Part shown: positions 46,919-59,188 of the stretch, in pieces
How the letters are laid out: each line of letters begins with the position of its first letter
How positions within the stretch are numbered: the first letter of the stretch is position 1
Source: Streptomyces sp. DI166
GTDB lineage: Bacteria; Actinomycetota; Actinomycetes; Streptomycetales; Streptomycetaceae
Length of the DNA stretch: 64,000 bases
Assembly (NCBI RefSeq): GCF_900091315.1
Contig: NZ_FLSP01000004.1
Coordinates: 1-64,000, forward strand
Direction of reading: 5' to 3'
The notes under the pieces: generated by a model
The model's input: the letters and a program-made list of their open reading frames with translations, nothing else
What the model was told of the DNA's origin: nothing
Database searches by the model: none
Position numbers and translations under genes: made by a program

Positions 46919-46924
46919 TACACT
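46919..46924 (+). promoter_or_regulatory. -10 box (TACACT) of the ileS leader
   Basis: TACACT lies about 20 bp before the first T-box stem, giving a predicted transcript start near 46930. The -35 is weak. Confidence 0.5.
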
Positions 46925-46940
46925 GGGCGGAGCGAAAAGC

Positions 46941-47220
46941 GTGGATGGGGACGAGTAGCGGCGTACGCAGCCCAGAGCGACCCGGGGACGGTGGGAGCCC
47001 GGGGGCGAGCGCGACGTGAAGATCACCCCGGAGCCGCCGGAAGAAAGCCCGCGCGGGCGAGTAGAACCGGCATCGCGACCCCAATGAGGGGGCTCACCGA
47101 GCCGTACCCGGCATCGGCGGGCCAAGGAGGGTGGTACCGCGGGAGCGCGCCGCAGCCGGCGCAACGAAAGACGTAGCTCTCGTCCCTCCGGACGGAAGGC
47201 AGCAAGTCCGCCGGAGGAAG
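46941..47220 (+). ncRNA. T-box leader (isoleucine) of ileS, translational type
   Basis: The T-box core AGGGTGGTACCGCG is at 47128-47141, with the TGGT that pairs with the uncharged tRNA ACCA end at 47132-47135. Upstream, GACGAGTAG (46950-46958) begins Stem I and the specifier loop GTGAAGATCACC gives AUC (Ile) at 47022-47024. Downstream CCTCCGG (47185-47191) can pair with CCGGAGG (47211-47217), which contains the ileS ribosome site. Uncharged tRNA-Ile should therefore expose the Shine-Dalgarno, in line with actinobacterial ileS T-boxes that act on translation. Confidence 0.92.
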
Positions 47221-47227
47221 CTCGCTG

Positions 47228-50371
<3,144 letters not shown>

Positions 50372-50384
50372 CCTGAGGCACACC

Positions 50385-50416
50385 AGGGCCCGGTCTCCGT
50401 TCGGAGGCCGGGCCCT
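50385..50416 (+). terminator. Terminator after ileS
   Basis: A 14-bp stem (50385-50398 with 50403-50416) containing one G-T wobble, with a GTTC loop and a short T-run after it. Confidence 0.88.
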
Positions 50417-50429
50417 TTGCGCAGGTGCG

Positions 50430-50466
50430 ATGCGTCAACGGCGGGTGCCATGCGTCAACGCGGGTA
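50430..50466. repeat. Short tandem direct repeat between two terminators
   Basis: ATGCGTCAACGGCGGGTGCC (50430-50449) is followed by ATGCGTCAACGCGGGTA (50450-50466), two nearly identical units in tandem, the second lacking one G. They lie between the ileS terminator and the divIVA terminator. Confidence 0.65.
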
Positions 50467-50467
50467 A

Positions 50468-50507
50468 AAGGGGCGAGCCCCGGACCGAAGTCCAGGGCTC
50501 GCCCCTT
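50468..50507. terminator. Terminator after divIVA
   Basis: A perfect 13-bp stem (50468-50480 with 50495-50507), 14-nt loop, located 36 bp beyond the divIVA stop. Confidence 0.87.
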
Positions 50508-50543
50508 GAACGCTGCCGACGCCTACGGCGTACTACTGGCCGT

Positions 50544-51680
50544 CTAGTTGTCGTCCTCGTCGATCAGGAACCCGCGCATCGGCGAGGGAGCCTGGCCCAT
50601 CGGGGACGGACCCTGCGGGCGCACCGGCGCCATCGGCTGGGTCATCGCCGGGGACATCTGCTGCTGGCCGCCGTAGGAGGGGGCCGCCGGAGCAGGACCG
50701 CTGCCCATGCCCTGGTTGCCGCCGTAGGACGGGGCACCCGCACCGGCCGGGGCCATCGAGGGCGCCGGGGACGGCGGCAGGGAGGCGGTGGCCGGGGTGC
50801 GCGGCGGGGCCAGCGAGTCGTCGGCCTGGGTCTCCAACTGGCGCAGCTGGGACTCCAGGTAGGACTTCAGGCGGGTGCGGTACTCGCGCTCGAAGCCGCG
50901 CAGGTCCTCGACCTTGCGCTCCAGCGTGGCGCGGGCGGACTCCAGGGAGCCCATCGCGACGCGGTGCTTCTCCTGCGCGTCCCGCTCCAGCGCGTCGGCC
51001 TTGGCACGGGCGTCGCGCTCCAGACCCTCGGCACGCGAACGCGCCTCGCCCACGATCTTGTTGGCCTCGGAACGGGCCTCGGCGATCGCCTGGTCGGCGG
51101 TCTGCTGAGCCAGCGAGAGGACACGGGCGGCGCTGTCGCCACCGGGGCCCTGACCGGGGCCGCCCATCGGACCGCCCATGGGGCCGCCCATCGGACCGCC
51201 CATCTGCTGCTGCATCGGGGGCTGACCCATCGGACCGGGACCCTGGCCCATCGGGCCGGGACCCTGCGGACCGCCCTGACCGCCGGGACCGGCGGGCAGC
51301 TGCGGGGCACCGCTCGGCAGCTGGGGCGGGCCACCCATGGGGCCACCCATCTGCTGCTGCGGCGGGCCCGATATGCCGGCCGGCACCGGAGCGCCGGGTC
51401 CTCGCATGCCCTGCTGGGGCATGCCGCCCTGCTGCGGCATACCGCCCTGCTGCTGGTCCTGCGGCTGCTCCGGAGGCTTGCGCATGTTCTGCTGGTTCTG
51501 CGCGGCCGCGCGCGTGGCCGCGGCCAGCTTGGCGCGCAGGTCCTCGTTCTCGCGGAGCAGGCGGGTCAGTTCGGCTTCGACCTCGTCGAGGAAGGCATCG
51601 ACCTCGTCCTCGTCATAGCCTTCTCGGAGGCGGACGGTCGTGAACTGCTTGTTCCGCACGTCCTCGGGGGTCAACGGCAT
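50544..51680 (-). CDS. divIVA: Polar growth/cell pole protein DivIVA
   Basis: 378 aa. The N-terminal domain ([28 protein letters not shown], split here at TTVRL, and a first coiled coil near residues 30-65) targets curved membrane. A Pro/Gln/Gly/Met-rich linker holds repeated QQGGMP and MGGP units (about residues 70-190). The second coiled coil ([20 protein letters not shown] onward, to about 285) drives oligomers, and the tail ends FLIDEDDN. In Streptomyces it directs tip growth and branching. ATG 51680. Confidence 0.96.
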   Translation of the reverse strand: MPLTPEDVRNKQFTTVRLREGYDEDEVDAFLDEVEAELTRLLRENEDLRAKLAAATRAAAQNQQNMRKPPEQPQDQQQGGMPQQGGMPQQGMRGPGAPVPAGISGPPQQQMGGPMGGPPQLPSGAPQLPAGPGGQGGPQGPGPMGQGPGPMGQPPMQQQMGGPMGGPMGGPMGGPGQGPGGDSAARVLSLAQQTADQAIAEARSEANKIVGEARSRAEGLERDARAKADALERDAQEKHRVAMGSLESARATLERKVEDLRGFEREYRTRLKSYLESQLRQLETQADDSLAPPRTPATASLPPSPAPSMAPAGAGAPSYGGNQGMGSGPAPAAPSYGGQQQMSPAMTQPMAPVRPQGPSPMGQAPSPMRGFLIDEDDN

Positions 51681-51733
51681 CTCTTCACCTCAACGTAGTC
51701 GTCGGCATTCGGCAAGACGGTAGTTCACATCGC

Positions 51734-52018
51734 TCACAGCCGGCTCACGATCGAGATCAGGATGTAGACGATGATCATCAGTACGAAGAAGGACAGGTCG
51801 AGCGCCACGCCCCCGAGACGCAGCGGCGGAATGAACCGCCGCAGAAGCTTGAGCGGTGGATCAGTGACAGTGTAGGTGGCCTCCAGAACGACCACCATCG
51901 CCTTGCCGGGTTGCCACGAGCGGGCGAACTGGAAGACATAGTCCATGACCAACCGGAAGATCAGCACGATGAGGAAGCACATCAGCGCGATGTAGACGAC
52001 ATCCAGGACCACGCTCAT
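51734..52018 (-). CDS. YggT family membrane protein
   Basis: 94 aa with two membrane helices (VYIALMCFLIVLIFRLVMDY and LDLSFFVLMIIVYILISIV) flanking the amphipathic FIPPLRLGGVALD region of YggT. Function is unknown; the gene is conserved between sepF and divIVA in many Gram-positives. ATG 52018. Confidence 0.9.
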   Translation of the reverse strand: MSVVLDVVYIALMCFLIVLIFRLVMDYVFQFARSWQPGKAMVVVLEATYTVTDPPLKLLRRFIPPLRLGGVALDLSFFVLMIIVYILISIVSRL

Positions 52019-52101
52019 GTCCTTGCTTCCCTCTCCCCTGTTTCCGTGCTGCTGCGGTACTGCGGTTGTGACTCTTGTACTGCTTTATCCGGTTGTGCGT
52101 C

Positions 52102-52743
52102 TCAGCTCTGGTTGAAGAACCCGCCCTCTGCGATGCGGGCCTTGTCCTCCGCCGTGACATCGACGTTAGCAGGCGACAACAGGAACACCTTCTGCGTCAC
52201 CCGCTCGATGCTGCCGTGAAGACCAAACACCAAACCCGCCGCAAAGTCGACAAGTCGCTTGGCATCTGTGTCATCCATCTCAGTGAGATTCATGATCACC
52301 GGGGTGCCCTCACGGAAGTGTTCCCCGATGGTACGGGCCTCGTTGTAGGTCCGCGGGTGAAGCGTGGTGATCCGGTACGGCTCTCGTTCCGACACGACCT
52401 TGGGCATGATCACCGGCGCGTTCTTCTCCAGGCTCTGACGTTCTTGTGTGATGGACGCCACGGGCGCGATCCGCGCCGGGCGCCCCGATTCCGCGGCTAG
52501 CGAAGCGGAATGAGGCACCGGGTCCCGGGGCGTCGAGGGCTGCACGACTCGTACCGATTCGTCCCTTTGTGACTGATGTGCACCGTGGGACTGGTGCGAC
52601 CGCTCGTGCGGCCGGTGGTCCCGCTCGGGCTCCGGGTCGAGTTCGGGCTCGAAGTCGTCGTCGGGGTCAAAACCGCGGCCGTCGTACCCATCGTCCTCCA
52701 CGAGGCCGAGGTAGACCGCCATCTTGCGCATCGCGCCGGCCAT
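52102..52743 (-). CDS. sepF: Cell division protein SepF
   Basis: 213 aa. The N-terminal amphipathic membrane helix [17 protein letters not shown] is followed by an acidic/His-rich linker of about 80 residues. The SepF core carries [20 protein letters not shown] and [19 protein letters not shown], which bind FtsZ. Starts at ATG 52743, with GGAGG 9 nt upstream; longer frames lack a ribosome site. It anchors FtsZ to the membrane, replacing FtsA/ZipA in actinobacteria. Confidence 0.95.
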   Translation of the reverse strand: MAGAMRKMAVYLGLVEDDGYDGRGFDPDDDFEPELDPEPERDHRPHERSHQSHGAHQSQRDESVRVVQPSTPRDPVPHSASLAAESGRPARIAPVASITQERQSLEKNAPVIMPKVVSEREPYRITTLHPRTYNEARTIGEHFREGTPVIMNLTEMDDTDAKRLVDFAAGLVFGLHGSIERVTQKVFLLSPANVDVTAEDKARIAEGGFFNQS

Positions 52744-52815
52744 GCTCTGAGTCCTCCGCTCTGTGGTGGATCGACTGACTACTGCCAAGTGCCCGCGATC
52801 CACGAGGTCGTTACA

Positions 52816-52831
52816 ACCGCTCTTCAGCGGT
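52816..52831 (-). terminator. Small hairpin between yggS and sepF
   Basis: ACCGCT-CTTC-AGCGGT, a 6-bp stem in an AT-richer setting, located 42 bp after the yggS stop and before sepF. It may only partly reduce read-through. Confidence 0.4.
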
Positions 52832-52872
52832 AATGACCATATTTTCTGCTGTGGTCCGACTTCCTGGCGACG

Positions 52873-53592
52873 TTACCCGAGCCTCGCGCGGACTCCGAGT
52901 ACCGCGCTGCCGACGCGTACATGTGTCGCCCCGGCCGCCACGGCCTGTTCGAGGTCCGCACTCATTCCTGCCGAGACCATGTTCGCAGCCGGATGGGCTC
53001 GGCGCAGGTCAGTCGACAAATCCATCAACCGCTCGAACGCCGCCCGTTCACGTCCCGCGTACTCCCCGGTCAGAGGTGCGACGGTCATCAGTCCGTCAAG
53101 CCTCAGCCCCGGAGCCTCCGCGACGAGATCGGCCAACTCCCCGATCCCGCCGGGGGCCACGCCGCCGCGGTCCCCCCGCTCCTTCTCCCCCGCGTCCAGC
53201 GCGACCTGGATCAGGCACCCCACCTCGCGCTCCGCCCGCACGGCCTCCTTCGACAGGGCCGCCACCAGCCTGGCCCGGTCGACGGACTGCACGAGATCCG
53301 CGTAACCGACCACGGACCGCACCTTGTTGGTCTGCAACTGACCCACAAAGTGCCAAGTAAGGGGCAGATCCGAACATTCGGCGGCCTTGGGTGCCGCGTC
53401 CTGGTCCTTGTTCTCGGCGACGTGCCGCACGCCCAGCCCCGACAGGATGCGCACATCGCTCGCGGGATAGGTCTTGGTGACCACGATCAGGGTCACCTCC
53501 TCGCGCTTGCGTCCCGCGGAAGCGCAGGCCGCGGCGATGCGCTCCTCCACTTTCGCCAGGTTCGCTGCGAGTTGGTCCTTACGTTCCGTCAT
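52873..53592 (-). CDS. YggS/PROSC family PLP-homeostasis protein
   Basis: 239 aa alanine-racemase-like barrel. The PLP lysine is in LIVVTKTYPASDV, WHFVGQLQTNKVRSVV binds phosphate, and LDGLMTVAP with SAGMSADLEQAVAAGATHVRVGSA closes the fold (shown in parts: SAGMSADLE, then THVRVGSA). It regulates PLP supply and has no known racemase activity. It starts 6 nt after the pgeF stop. Confidence 0.93.
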   Translation of the reverse strand: MTERKDQLAANLAKVEERIAAACASAGRKREEVTLIVVTKTYPASDVRILSGLGVRHVAENKDQDAAPKAAECSDLPLTWHFVGQLQTNKVRSVVGYADLVQSVDRARLVAALSKEAVRAEREVGCLIQVALDAGEKERGDRGGVAPGGIGELADLVAEAPGLRLDGLMTVAPLTGEYAGRERAAFERLMDLSTDLRRAHPAANMVSAGMSADLEQAVAAGATHVRVGSAVLGVRARLG

Positions 53593-53598
53593 GCCCTA

Positions 53599-54327
53599 TC
53601 AGTCCAGCCAGACATAGCCCGCGAGCCGACCCGTGGTCCGGTCGCGGCGGTACGAGAAGTGGTCGCCCGATTCGCGCGTGCACACCGGCGACCGCTCCCG
53701 GTCGCGCACCCCGAGCCGGCCGAGCTGCGCGTGCACCCCCGCGGTCACGTCGACCGCCGGAGTGCCCCAGCTCGTCTCGGCGTACGCGGCCGGCTCGACG
53801 GCGGACACCTCGGCGCGCATCTCCTCGGGCACCTCGTAGCACCGGCCGCACACCGCGGGTCCGGTGCGGGCGACAATCCGGGACGGTTCGGCACCCAGTT
53901 CCGTCATCGCGCGCACCGCGGCCGGGACGACCCCGGCGACCATGCCGGGACGGCCCGCGTGAGCCGCGGCGGCTACACGTGCCACCGGGTCGACGAGCAG
54001 GACCGGGGTGCAGTCGGCGGTGAGGACGGCGAGGGCGAGTCCGGACTCGGCGGTCACGATCGCATCGACCTCCGGCACCGGCCGCCCGCCCCAGGGTCCG
54101 TCGACCACGGCGACGGCGTCGCCGTGCACCTGGTTCATCCAGACCACCCGGTCCGGGTCGATCCCGAGCGACTTGGCCGCCAGCTCGCGATTGCTCCGTA
54201 CCGCGCCCGGGTCGTCGCCGACGGCGCCGCCGAGATTGAGCTCCTCGTACGGAACGGCGCTCACCCCGCCCCACCTGTCGGTGAAGGCGAAGTGCGCGCC
54301 GTTCACGGTTTCGCGCTGTCCTATCAC
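53599..54327 (-). CDS. pgeF: Peptidoglycan editing factor/multicopper-oxidase-like PgeF (YfiH/YlmD)
   Basis: 242 aa. Zn/nucleoside-binding motifs [21 protein letters not shown] and [12 protein letters not shown] are those of the YfiH/DUF152 group, which shows purine-nucleoside phosphorylase/deaminase or peptidoglycan-editing activity. GTG 54327 overlaps the ftsZ stop (GTGA), so the protein is made with FtsZ. Confidence 0.9.
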   Translation of the reverse strand: MIGQRETVNGAHFAFTDRWGGVSAVPYEELNLGGAVGDDPGAVRSNRELAAKSLGIDPDRVVWMNQVHGDAVAVVDGPWGGRPVPEVDAIVTAESGLALAVLTADCTPVLLVDPVARVAAAAHAGRPGMVAGVVPAAVRAMTELGAEPSRIVARTGPAVCGRCYEVPEEMRAEVSAVEPAAYAETSWGTPAVDVTAGVHAQLGRLGVRDRERSPVCTRESGDHFSYRRDRTTGRLAGYVWLD

Positions 54328-55514
54328 TTCAGGAAGTCCGGCACGTCCAGCTCCTCGGCGGGGCTGTCCGCGTAGGTGCGGGACGGCGGGACCGGCGGGG
54401 AGGCCGGGAGGTCGGCGACCGGCTCGGGGGCGGGCGCCGGGTCCTCCTTCGGTGTGACGCTGCCGAGCGAGCCGAAGGACGGACGGCTCTCGGGCTGCCG
54501 TACCGGGGTCGGCTCCTCGCGCTTGGCGGAGGACGAGCCGAGGATGTTGTCCCGCTTGGCGGGCGGCTGGCCGCCGTCGAACCCGGCCGCGATCACGGTG
54601 ACCCGCACCTCGTCGCCGAGGGCGTCGTCGATGACCGCGCCGAAGATGATGTTGGCCTCGGGGTGGGCCGCCTCGCTGACCAGCTGGGCCGCCTCGTTGA
54701 TCTCGAACAGGCCGAGGTCGGAGCCGCCGGAGATGGAGAGCAGCACCCCGCGGGCGCCGTCGATGGACGCCTCCAGCAGCGGGGAGGAGATCGCCATCTC
54801 GGCCGCGGCCACCGCGCGGTCGTCGCCGCGGGCCGAGCCGATGCCCATCAGGGCCGAACCGGCCTCGGACATGACCGACTTGACGTCGGCGAAGTCGAGG
54901 TTGATCAGACCGGGGGTGGTGATCAGGTCGGTGATGCCCTGGACACCGGAGAGCAGGACCTGGTCGGCCGACTTGAAGGCGTCCAGTACCGAGACCTGGC
55001 GGTCCGAGATGGACAGCAGCCGGTCGTTGGGGATGACGATGAGGGTGTCGACCTCTTCGCGGAGTTCGGCGATGCCGTCCTCGGCCTGGTTGGCCCGGCG
55101 CCGTCCCTCGAAGGTGAACGGGCGGGTGACCACGCCGATGGTGAGGGCGCCCAGGGAGCGTGCGATGTTGGCCACGACGGGCGCGCCGCCGGTGCCGGTG
55201 CCGCCGCCTTCACCGGCCGTCACGAAGACCATGTCGGCCCCCTTGAGGACCTCCTCGATCTCCTCGCGGTGGTCCTCGGCGGCCTTGCGGCCGACGGCCG
55301 GGTTGGCTCCGGCGCCGAGTCCGCGGGTGAGTTCACGGCCGACGTCGAGCTTGACGTCGGCGTCGCTCATCAACAGCGCCTGTGCGTCAGTGTTGATGGC
55401 GATGAACTCGACGCCCTTGAGACCGACCTCGATCATCCGGTTGATGGCATTGACACCACCGCCGCCGACACCGATGACTTTGATGACTGCGAGGTAGTTC
55501 TGCGGTGCTGCCAC
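54324..55514 (-). CDS. ftsZ: Cell division GTPase FtsZ
   Basis: 396 aa tubulin homologue. The GTP-binding G-box reads [13 protein letters not shown], the T7 loop [11 protein letters not shown], and [15 protein letters not shown] opens the domain. The C-terminal linker is Pro/Ala/Glu-rich and ends in LDVPDFLK, the SepF-binding peptide. GTG 55514 has GAGAGG about 8 nt upstream. In Streptomyces ftsZ drives both vegetative cross-walls and sporulation ladders, from several promoters. Confidence 0.98.
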   Translation of the reverse strand: MAAPQNYLAVIKVIGVGGGGVNAINRMIEVGLKGVEFIAINTDAQALLMSDADVKLDVGRELTRGLGAGANPAVGRKAAEDHREEIEEVLKGADMVFVTAGEGGGTGTGGAPVVANIARSLGALTIGVVTRPFTFEGRRRANQAEDGIAELREEVDTLIVIPNDRLLSISDRQVSVLDAFKSADQVLLSGVQGITDLITTPGLINLDFADVKSVMSEAGSALMGIGSARGDDRAVAAAEMAISSPLLEASIDGARGVLLSISGGSDLGLFEINEAAQLVSEAAHPEANIIFGAVIDDALGDEVRVTVIAAGFDGGQPPAKRDNILGSSSAKREEPTPVRQPESRPSFGSLGSVTPKEDPAPAPEPVADLPASPPVPPSRTYADSPAEELDVPDFLK

Positions 55515-55621
55515 GTCGAAGGCCTCTCGCCTCGAGTTACGTGTCGCCGAACCGTCGGGGCCTTACTGCCTCGCGATCCGGACGACTGATGCCGAATGGG
55601 ACGGTCCGTAGCGCCGACCCG

Positions 55622-55646
55622 AACCCTAACCCTGAAGTTTAGGGTT
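55622..55646 (-). promoter_or_regulatory. Inverted repeat in the ftsZ leader
   Basis: AACCCTAA (55622-55629) mirrors TTAGGGTT (55639-55646), and a nested 7-bp stem (55627-55633 with 55641-55647) is possible. It lies about 110 bp upstream of ftsZ. No known binding protein can be assigned from sequence. Confidence 0.4.
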
Positions 55647-55681
55647 ACCAATGTGTCTGTTCCTTGGAGTCTTCTGAACAG

Positions 55682-55712
55682 GACACTAAGTCGACAAGTG
55701 GCGCCCGTTCAA
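55682..55712 (-). promoter_or_regulatory. ftsZ promoter with WhiA-like GACAC site
   Basis: On the - strand TTGAAC (55712-55707) is separated by 18 nt from TAGTGT (55688-55683), a good housekeeping-type promoter. GACAC, the core of the WhiA site, lies on the + strand at 55682-55686, overlapping the -10. Further GACAC cores on the - strand are at 55541-55545, 55653-55657 and 55761-55765. ftsZ is a known WhiA/WhiB target in Streptomyces sporulation. Confidence 0.6.
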
Positions 55713-55802
55713 CGAACACGCCGAACCTCCCGTTTTTCTTTTCACCCTATGTGATCAGCCGTGTCGCTGCCCAACCAGGGTGCTGGCCTGCGCGGATGTG
55801 CG

Positions 55803-56597
55803 TCAACTCCCCGCTGACGCAGGGGCGGTGGGAACACTCACATCGAAGTGCCGTGCGTCCGGGGAGGCTTTCATCAGAGCCGTGAGTGTGCGAGCCTTCG
55901 CCGCGCCCTTCTCGGAGCTGCCCCAGTCGACGGTGCGGCCGTCGGTCAGCTCCAGCGAGATGGCGTCGTAGGAACGGACCTTGACGCTCCGGGTGAGCCG
56001 GGAGACGGCCTCCGGGAGGGCGGCGGCGACCCGGACCGCCTCGCGCGCCAGCCGCCGCTCGCCGAAGCGGCGCAGACTGGCCGCGGCGGTCCCGGACCGG
56101 GCGAGCCTCAATTCCAGCGCGGGAACTCCCTTGGGAGCCACGGAAACCGTGGCGAAACGGACGCCTTTCTTGTCCACTTCGACGAATTTCCCGCCTTTTC
56201 GCACCACCAGTACCGCGGTGCGCTCGGCGACTTTCAGCCCGATTCCGTCCGGCCAGGAACGGCTCACGTCCACCGTGTCGATACGCGGCAGTTCACGCCG
56301 CAGGCGCGCCTCGATGGCGTCGGTGTCGACGGAGACCAACGGCGAGCCCACCGGCACCTCGGCGGCCTCGCGCACCTGCTCGGGGGTGAGCACCCGGGTT
56401 CCGGAGACCGTCACGCGCTCCACGCGCAGCCAGTCGGAGCCGTACAACACCCAGCCGCCGCCCGCCCCGAGGAGCGTGAGACAGACAGCGAGGATGATGA
56501 TCGTACGAAGTCGTGGCGGCCGTACCCGCCGGGCGGGGGGCGGGCCGGACGACTGCTGCTGACGTTCCCCGCGCTCGGCGGTCGTCGATCCGGCCAC
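55803..56597 (-). CDS. ftsQ: Cell division protein FtsQ
   Basis: 264 aa. A short basic N-terminus and one helix (IIILAVCLTLLGAGGGWVL) are followed by the POTRA domain (LRVERVTVSGTRVLTPEQV) and the FtsQ beta domain. It links the divisome to wall synthesis. GTG 56597 has GAGGG about 8 nt upstream. The ftsQ-ftsZ gap of 288 bp carries the ftsZ promoters. Confidence 0.95.
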   Translation of the reverse strand: MAGSTTAERGERQQQSSGPPPARRVRPPRLRTIIILAVCLTLLGAGGGWVLYGSDWLRVERVTVSGTRVLTPEQVREAAEVPVGSPLVSVDTDAIEARLRRELPRIDTVDVSRSWPDGIGLKVAERTAVLVVRKGGKFVEVDKKGVRFATVSVAPKGVPALELRLARSGTAAASLRRFGERRLAREAVRVAAALPEAVSRLTRSVKVRSYDAISLELTDGRTVDWGSSEKGAAKARTLTALMKASPDARHFDVSVPTAPASAGS

Positions 56598-56630
56598 GCT
56601 GCCTGCCCTCCGTCATACGGTCATACGGTC

Positions 56631-57722
56631 CTACCGACGGTGCGAGGCGATCGCCTCGTACACCATGCCGACGAGCAGGTCGTCGGCGTCCCGGCGGCCG
56701 AACTCGCTTGCGGCGCGGGACATCTCGTACAGCCGGTGCGGATCGGCGAGCACGGGCAGGACGTTGTGCTGCACCCACTCGGGGGTGAGGTCCGCGTCGT
56801 CGACCAGCAGTCCGCCGCCGGCCTTGACCACCGGCTGGGCGTTGAGCCGCTGTTCGCCGTTGCCGATGGGCAGCGGGACATAGGCGGCCGGGAGTCCGAC
56901 GGCGGAGAGTTCGGCGACGGTCATCGCGCCCGCGCGGCAGAGCATCATGTCGGCCGCGGCGTACGCGAGGTCCATCCGGTCCAGGTAACTTACCGGGATG
57001 TACGGGGGCATTCCCGGCATCTGCTGGACGTGCGGCAGTTCGTTCTTCGGGCCGACCGCGTGCAGGATCTGGATTCCGGCCTGCTGGAGATAGGGCGCGA
57101 CCTGCTGGACGACCTCGTTCAGGCGCCGGGCGCCCTGGGAGCCGCCGGAGACGAGCAGCGTGGGCAGGTTGGGGTCCAGGCCGAACGCGGCGCGGGCCTC
57201 GGGGCGTACCGCGGCCCGGTCCAGGGTGGCGATGGAGCGGCGCAGCGGGATGCCGATGTAGCGGGCGTCGCGCAGCTTGCTGTCCGGGGTGGAGACGGCG
57301 ACCCGGGCCGCGTACCGCGAGCCGATCTTGTTGGCCAGACCGGGGCGGGCGTTGGCCTCGTGGATCACGATCGGCACGCCGAGGCGCTTGGCGGCCAGGT
57401 AGCCGGGCAGCGCGACGTAGCCGCCGAAGCCGACCACGGCGTCCGCCTTGGTGCGCTCCAGGATCTGCTCGGCGGCCTTGATGGTGCCGCGTAGCCGGCC
57501 CGGGACGGTGATCAGCTCGGGGGTGGGCTTACGGGGCAGCGGGACGGCCGGGATCAGCGCCAGCTCGTAGCCGCGCTGCGGGACGAGCTTGGTCTCCAGG
57601 CCCCGTTCCGTGCCCAGGGCCGTGATGCCCACGGTGGGGTCCTGCCTGCGCAGGGCGTCCGCGAGGGCGAGCGCGGGCTCGATGTGGCCCGCGGTTCCTC
57701 CGCCGGCGAGTACGACATGCAC
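56631..57722 (-). CDS. murG: UDP-GlcNAc--lipid I GlcNAc transferase
   Basis: 363 aa GT-B transferase that makes lipid II. Glycine-rich loops [17 protein letters not shown] and [14 protein letters not shown] are typical, and [13 protein letters not shown] and [20 protein letters not shown] complete the site. GTG 57722, 6 nt after ftsW. Peripheral membrane enzyme. Confidence 0.96.
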   Translation of the reverse strand: MHVVLAGGGTAGHIEPALALADALRRQDPTVGITALGTERGLETKLVPQRGYELALIPAVPLPRKPTPELITVPGRLRGTIKAAEQILERTKADAVVGFGGYVALPGYLAAKRLGVPIVIHEANARPGLANKIGSRYAARVAVSTPDSKLRDARYIGIPLRRSIATLDRAAVRPEARAAFGLDPNLPTLLVSGGSQGARRLNEVVQQVAPYLQQAGIQILHAVGPKNELPHVQQMPGMPPYIPVSYLDRMDLAYAAADMMLCRAGAMTVAELSAVGLPAAYVPLPIGNGEQRLNAQPVVKAGGGLLVDDADLTPEWVQHNVLPVLADPHRLYEMSRAASEFGRRDADDLLVGMVYEAIASHRR

Positions 57723-57728
57723 CGAAAT

Positions 57729-59090
57729 TCACCGCTCTCCGGACGAACGCGCCGCCGAGGCGCGCCGTCGCATCGTGTTCCATCTCCGGGGTTCCCTGGT
57801 GGCAGCGGAACCCCCGGCACCCCGCTTTCTACCAAAGCGGGGTTGCCGCATCGAAAGCGCCGCCCGCGCAGCGGGCTCGTCACGTGCGAAGGCGATCAGC
57901 AGCCCGATGGCGAACATGGTCGGCAGCAGGGCCGACCCTCCGTAGGAGAACAGCGGGAGGGGGACACCGGCGATCGGCAGCAGACCGAGCACCGCACCGA
58001 TGTTGATCACCGCCTGAGCGGTGATCCAGGTGGTCACGCCTCCCGCGGCATACCTCACGAACGGGTCTTCCGTACGTCCGGCCACGCGGATACCCGCATA
58101 GCCTAGAGCCGCGAACAGGGCGAGCACCGACAGCGTCCCCGCCAGGCCCAGTTCCTCACCGGTGACGGCGAAGATGAAGTCGGTGTGGGCTTCGGGCAGT
58201 TGTCCCCATTTCTCCACACTCGCCCCGAGCCCGGAACCGAAGATCCCGCCGGAGGCGAGCGCGTAGATCCCGTGCACCGCCTGCCAGCAGGCGTCGCCGG
58301 GCCCGGGGTCGGTGGCGGCCAGGCACTGCAGGCGGGCCATCCGGTTCGGGCTGGTCTTGATGAGGATCAGCCCGATCAGTCCGGCGACCGACAGCACCGC
58401 CACGAACAGCCGGGTCGGCGCGCCCGACAGCCACAGCAGGCCGAACAGGATCGCGGTGAGGATGATCGCGGTGCCCATGTCGCCGCCGAGCATGATCAGT
58501 CCGAGCAGCATGAAGGCGACCGGGACCAGTGGCACCAGCATGTGCTTCCACTGGATCAGCAGCTTCTTGTCCTGCTTGCGGGCGAGCAGGTCCGCGCCCC
58601 ACAGCACCAGCGCCAGCTTGCCGAACTCGCTGGGCTGGAGCTGGAAGGGGCCGCCGACGGAGATCCAGTTCTGGTTGCCGTTGACCGCGACTCCTATCCC
58701 GGGCACCTGCACCAGGGCCATCAGGAAGACGGCGCCCGCGAGGATCGGATAGGCCAGCGCCCGGTGCAGTTTGATGGGCATCCGGGAGGCGGCGAGCAGC
58801 AGTCCGGCGCCGATCGCGGCGGCCAGCAGCTGCTTGCGGAAGAAGTACGAGCCCGGCAGCGACATCTGCAGCGCCGTGATCTGGGAGGCCGAGTAGACCA
58901 TCACCAGACCGAGCACGGTGATCAGCAGACTGCCGCCGAGGATCAGGTAGTACGCGGTCAGCGGCCGGTCCCAGGCCCGCTTGGCGCGCAGGTACAGCCG
59001 GCGGACCGGGTTCTCGCGCGGGGTGCGGGTCGCAGTGGGGCGGCGGCCGGTCCGCTGAAGGGGAGGACGCCCCGTACGGCTACTGGACAT
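57729..59090 (-). CDS. ftsW: SEDS-family peptidoglycan polymerase FtsW
   Basis: 453 aa with ten helices. SEDS motifs NGNQNWISVGGPFQLQPSE and AHTDFIFAVTGEELG (with the catalytic Asp region) and GGSALLPTMFAIGLL are present. It polymerises septal glycan with a class B PBP. Start: GAGGAG lies 6 nt before ATG 59090 but only 3 nt before GTG 59093, so ATG is preferred. The Arg/Ala-rich C-terminal tail of about 45 residues is long. Confidence 0.95.
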   Translation of the reverse strand: MSSSRTGRPPLQRTGRRPTATRTPRENPVRRLYLRAKRAWDRPLTAYYLILGGSLLITVLGLVMVYSASQITALQMSLPGSYFFRKQLLAAAIGAGLLLAASRMPIKLHRALAYPILAGAVFLMALVQVPGIGVAVNGNQNWISVGGPFQLQPSEFGKLALVLWGADLLARKQDKKLLIQWKHMLVPLVPVAFMLLGLIMLGGDMGTAIILTAILFGLLWLSGAPTRLFVAVLSVAGLIGLILIKTSPNRMARLQCLAATDPGPGDACWQAVHGIYALASGGIFGSGLGASVEKWGQLPEAHTDFIFAVTGEELGLAGTLSVLALFAALGYAGIRVAGRTEDPFVRYAAGGVTTWITAQAVINIGAVLGLLPIAGVPLPLFSYGGSALLPTMFAIGLLIAFARDEPAARAALSMRQPRFGRKRGAGGSAATREPRRWNTMRRRASAARSSGER

Positions 59091-59188
59091 CACCGGCTCC
59101 TCGCACCCGACCGCCGATCCCGAGCCACATCCGAGTCACCCCGTCCCTTAGTGGGTCCCGAAGCACCCTAAGCGGCCGAGACCCTCCG

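Noticed and set aside
55622..55646. Telomere-like AACCCTAA/TTAGGGTT
   Set aside because: An internal core-genome position between ftsQ and ftsZ; the bases form a local dyad and have nothing to do with Streptomyces chromosome ends.
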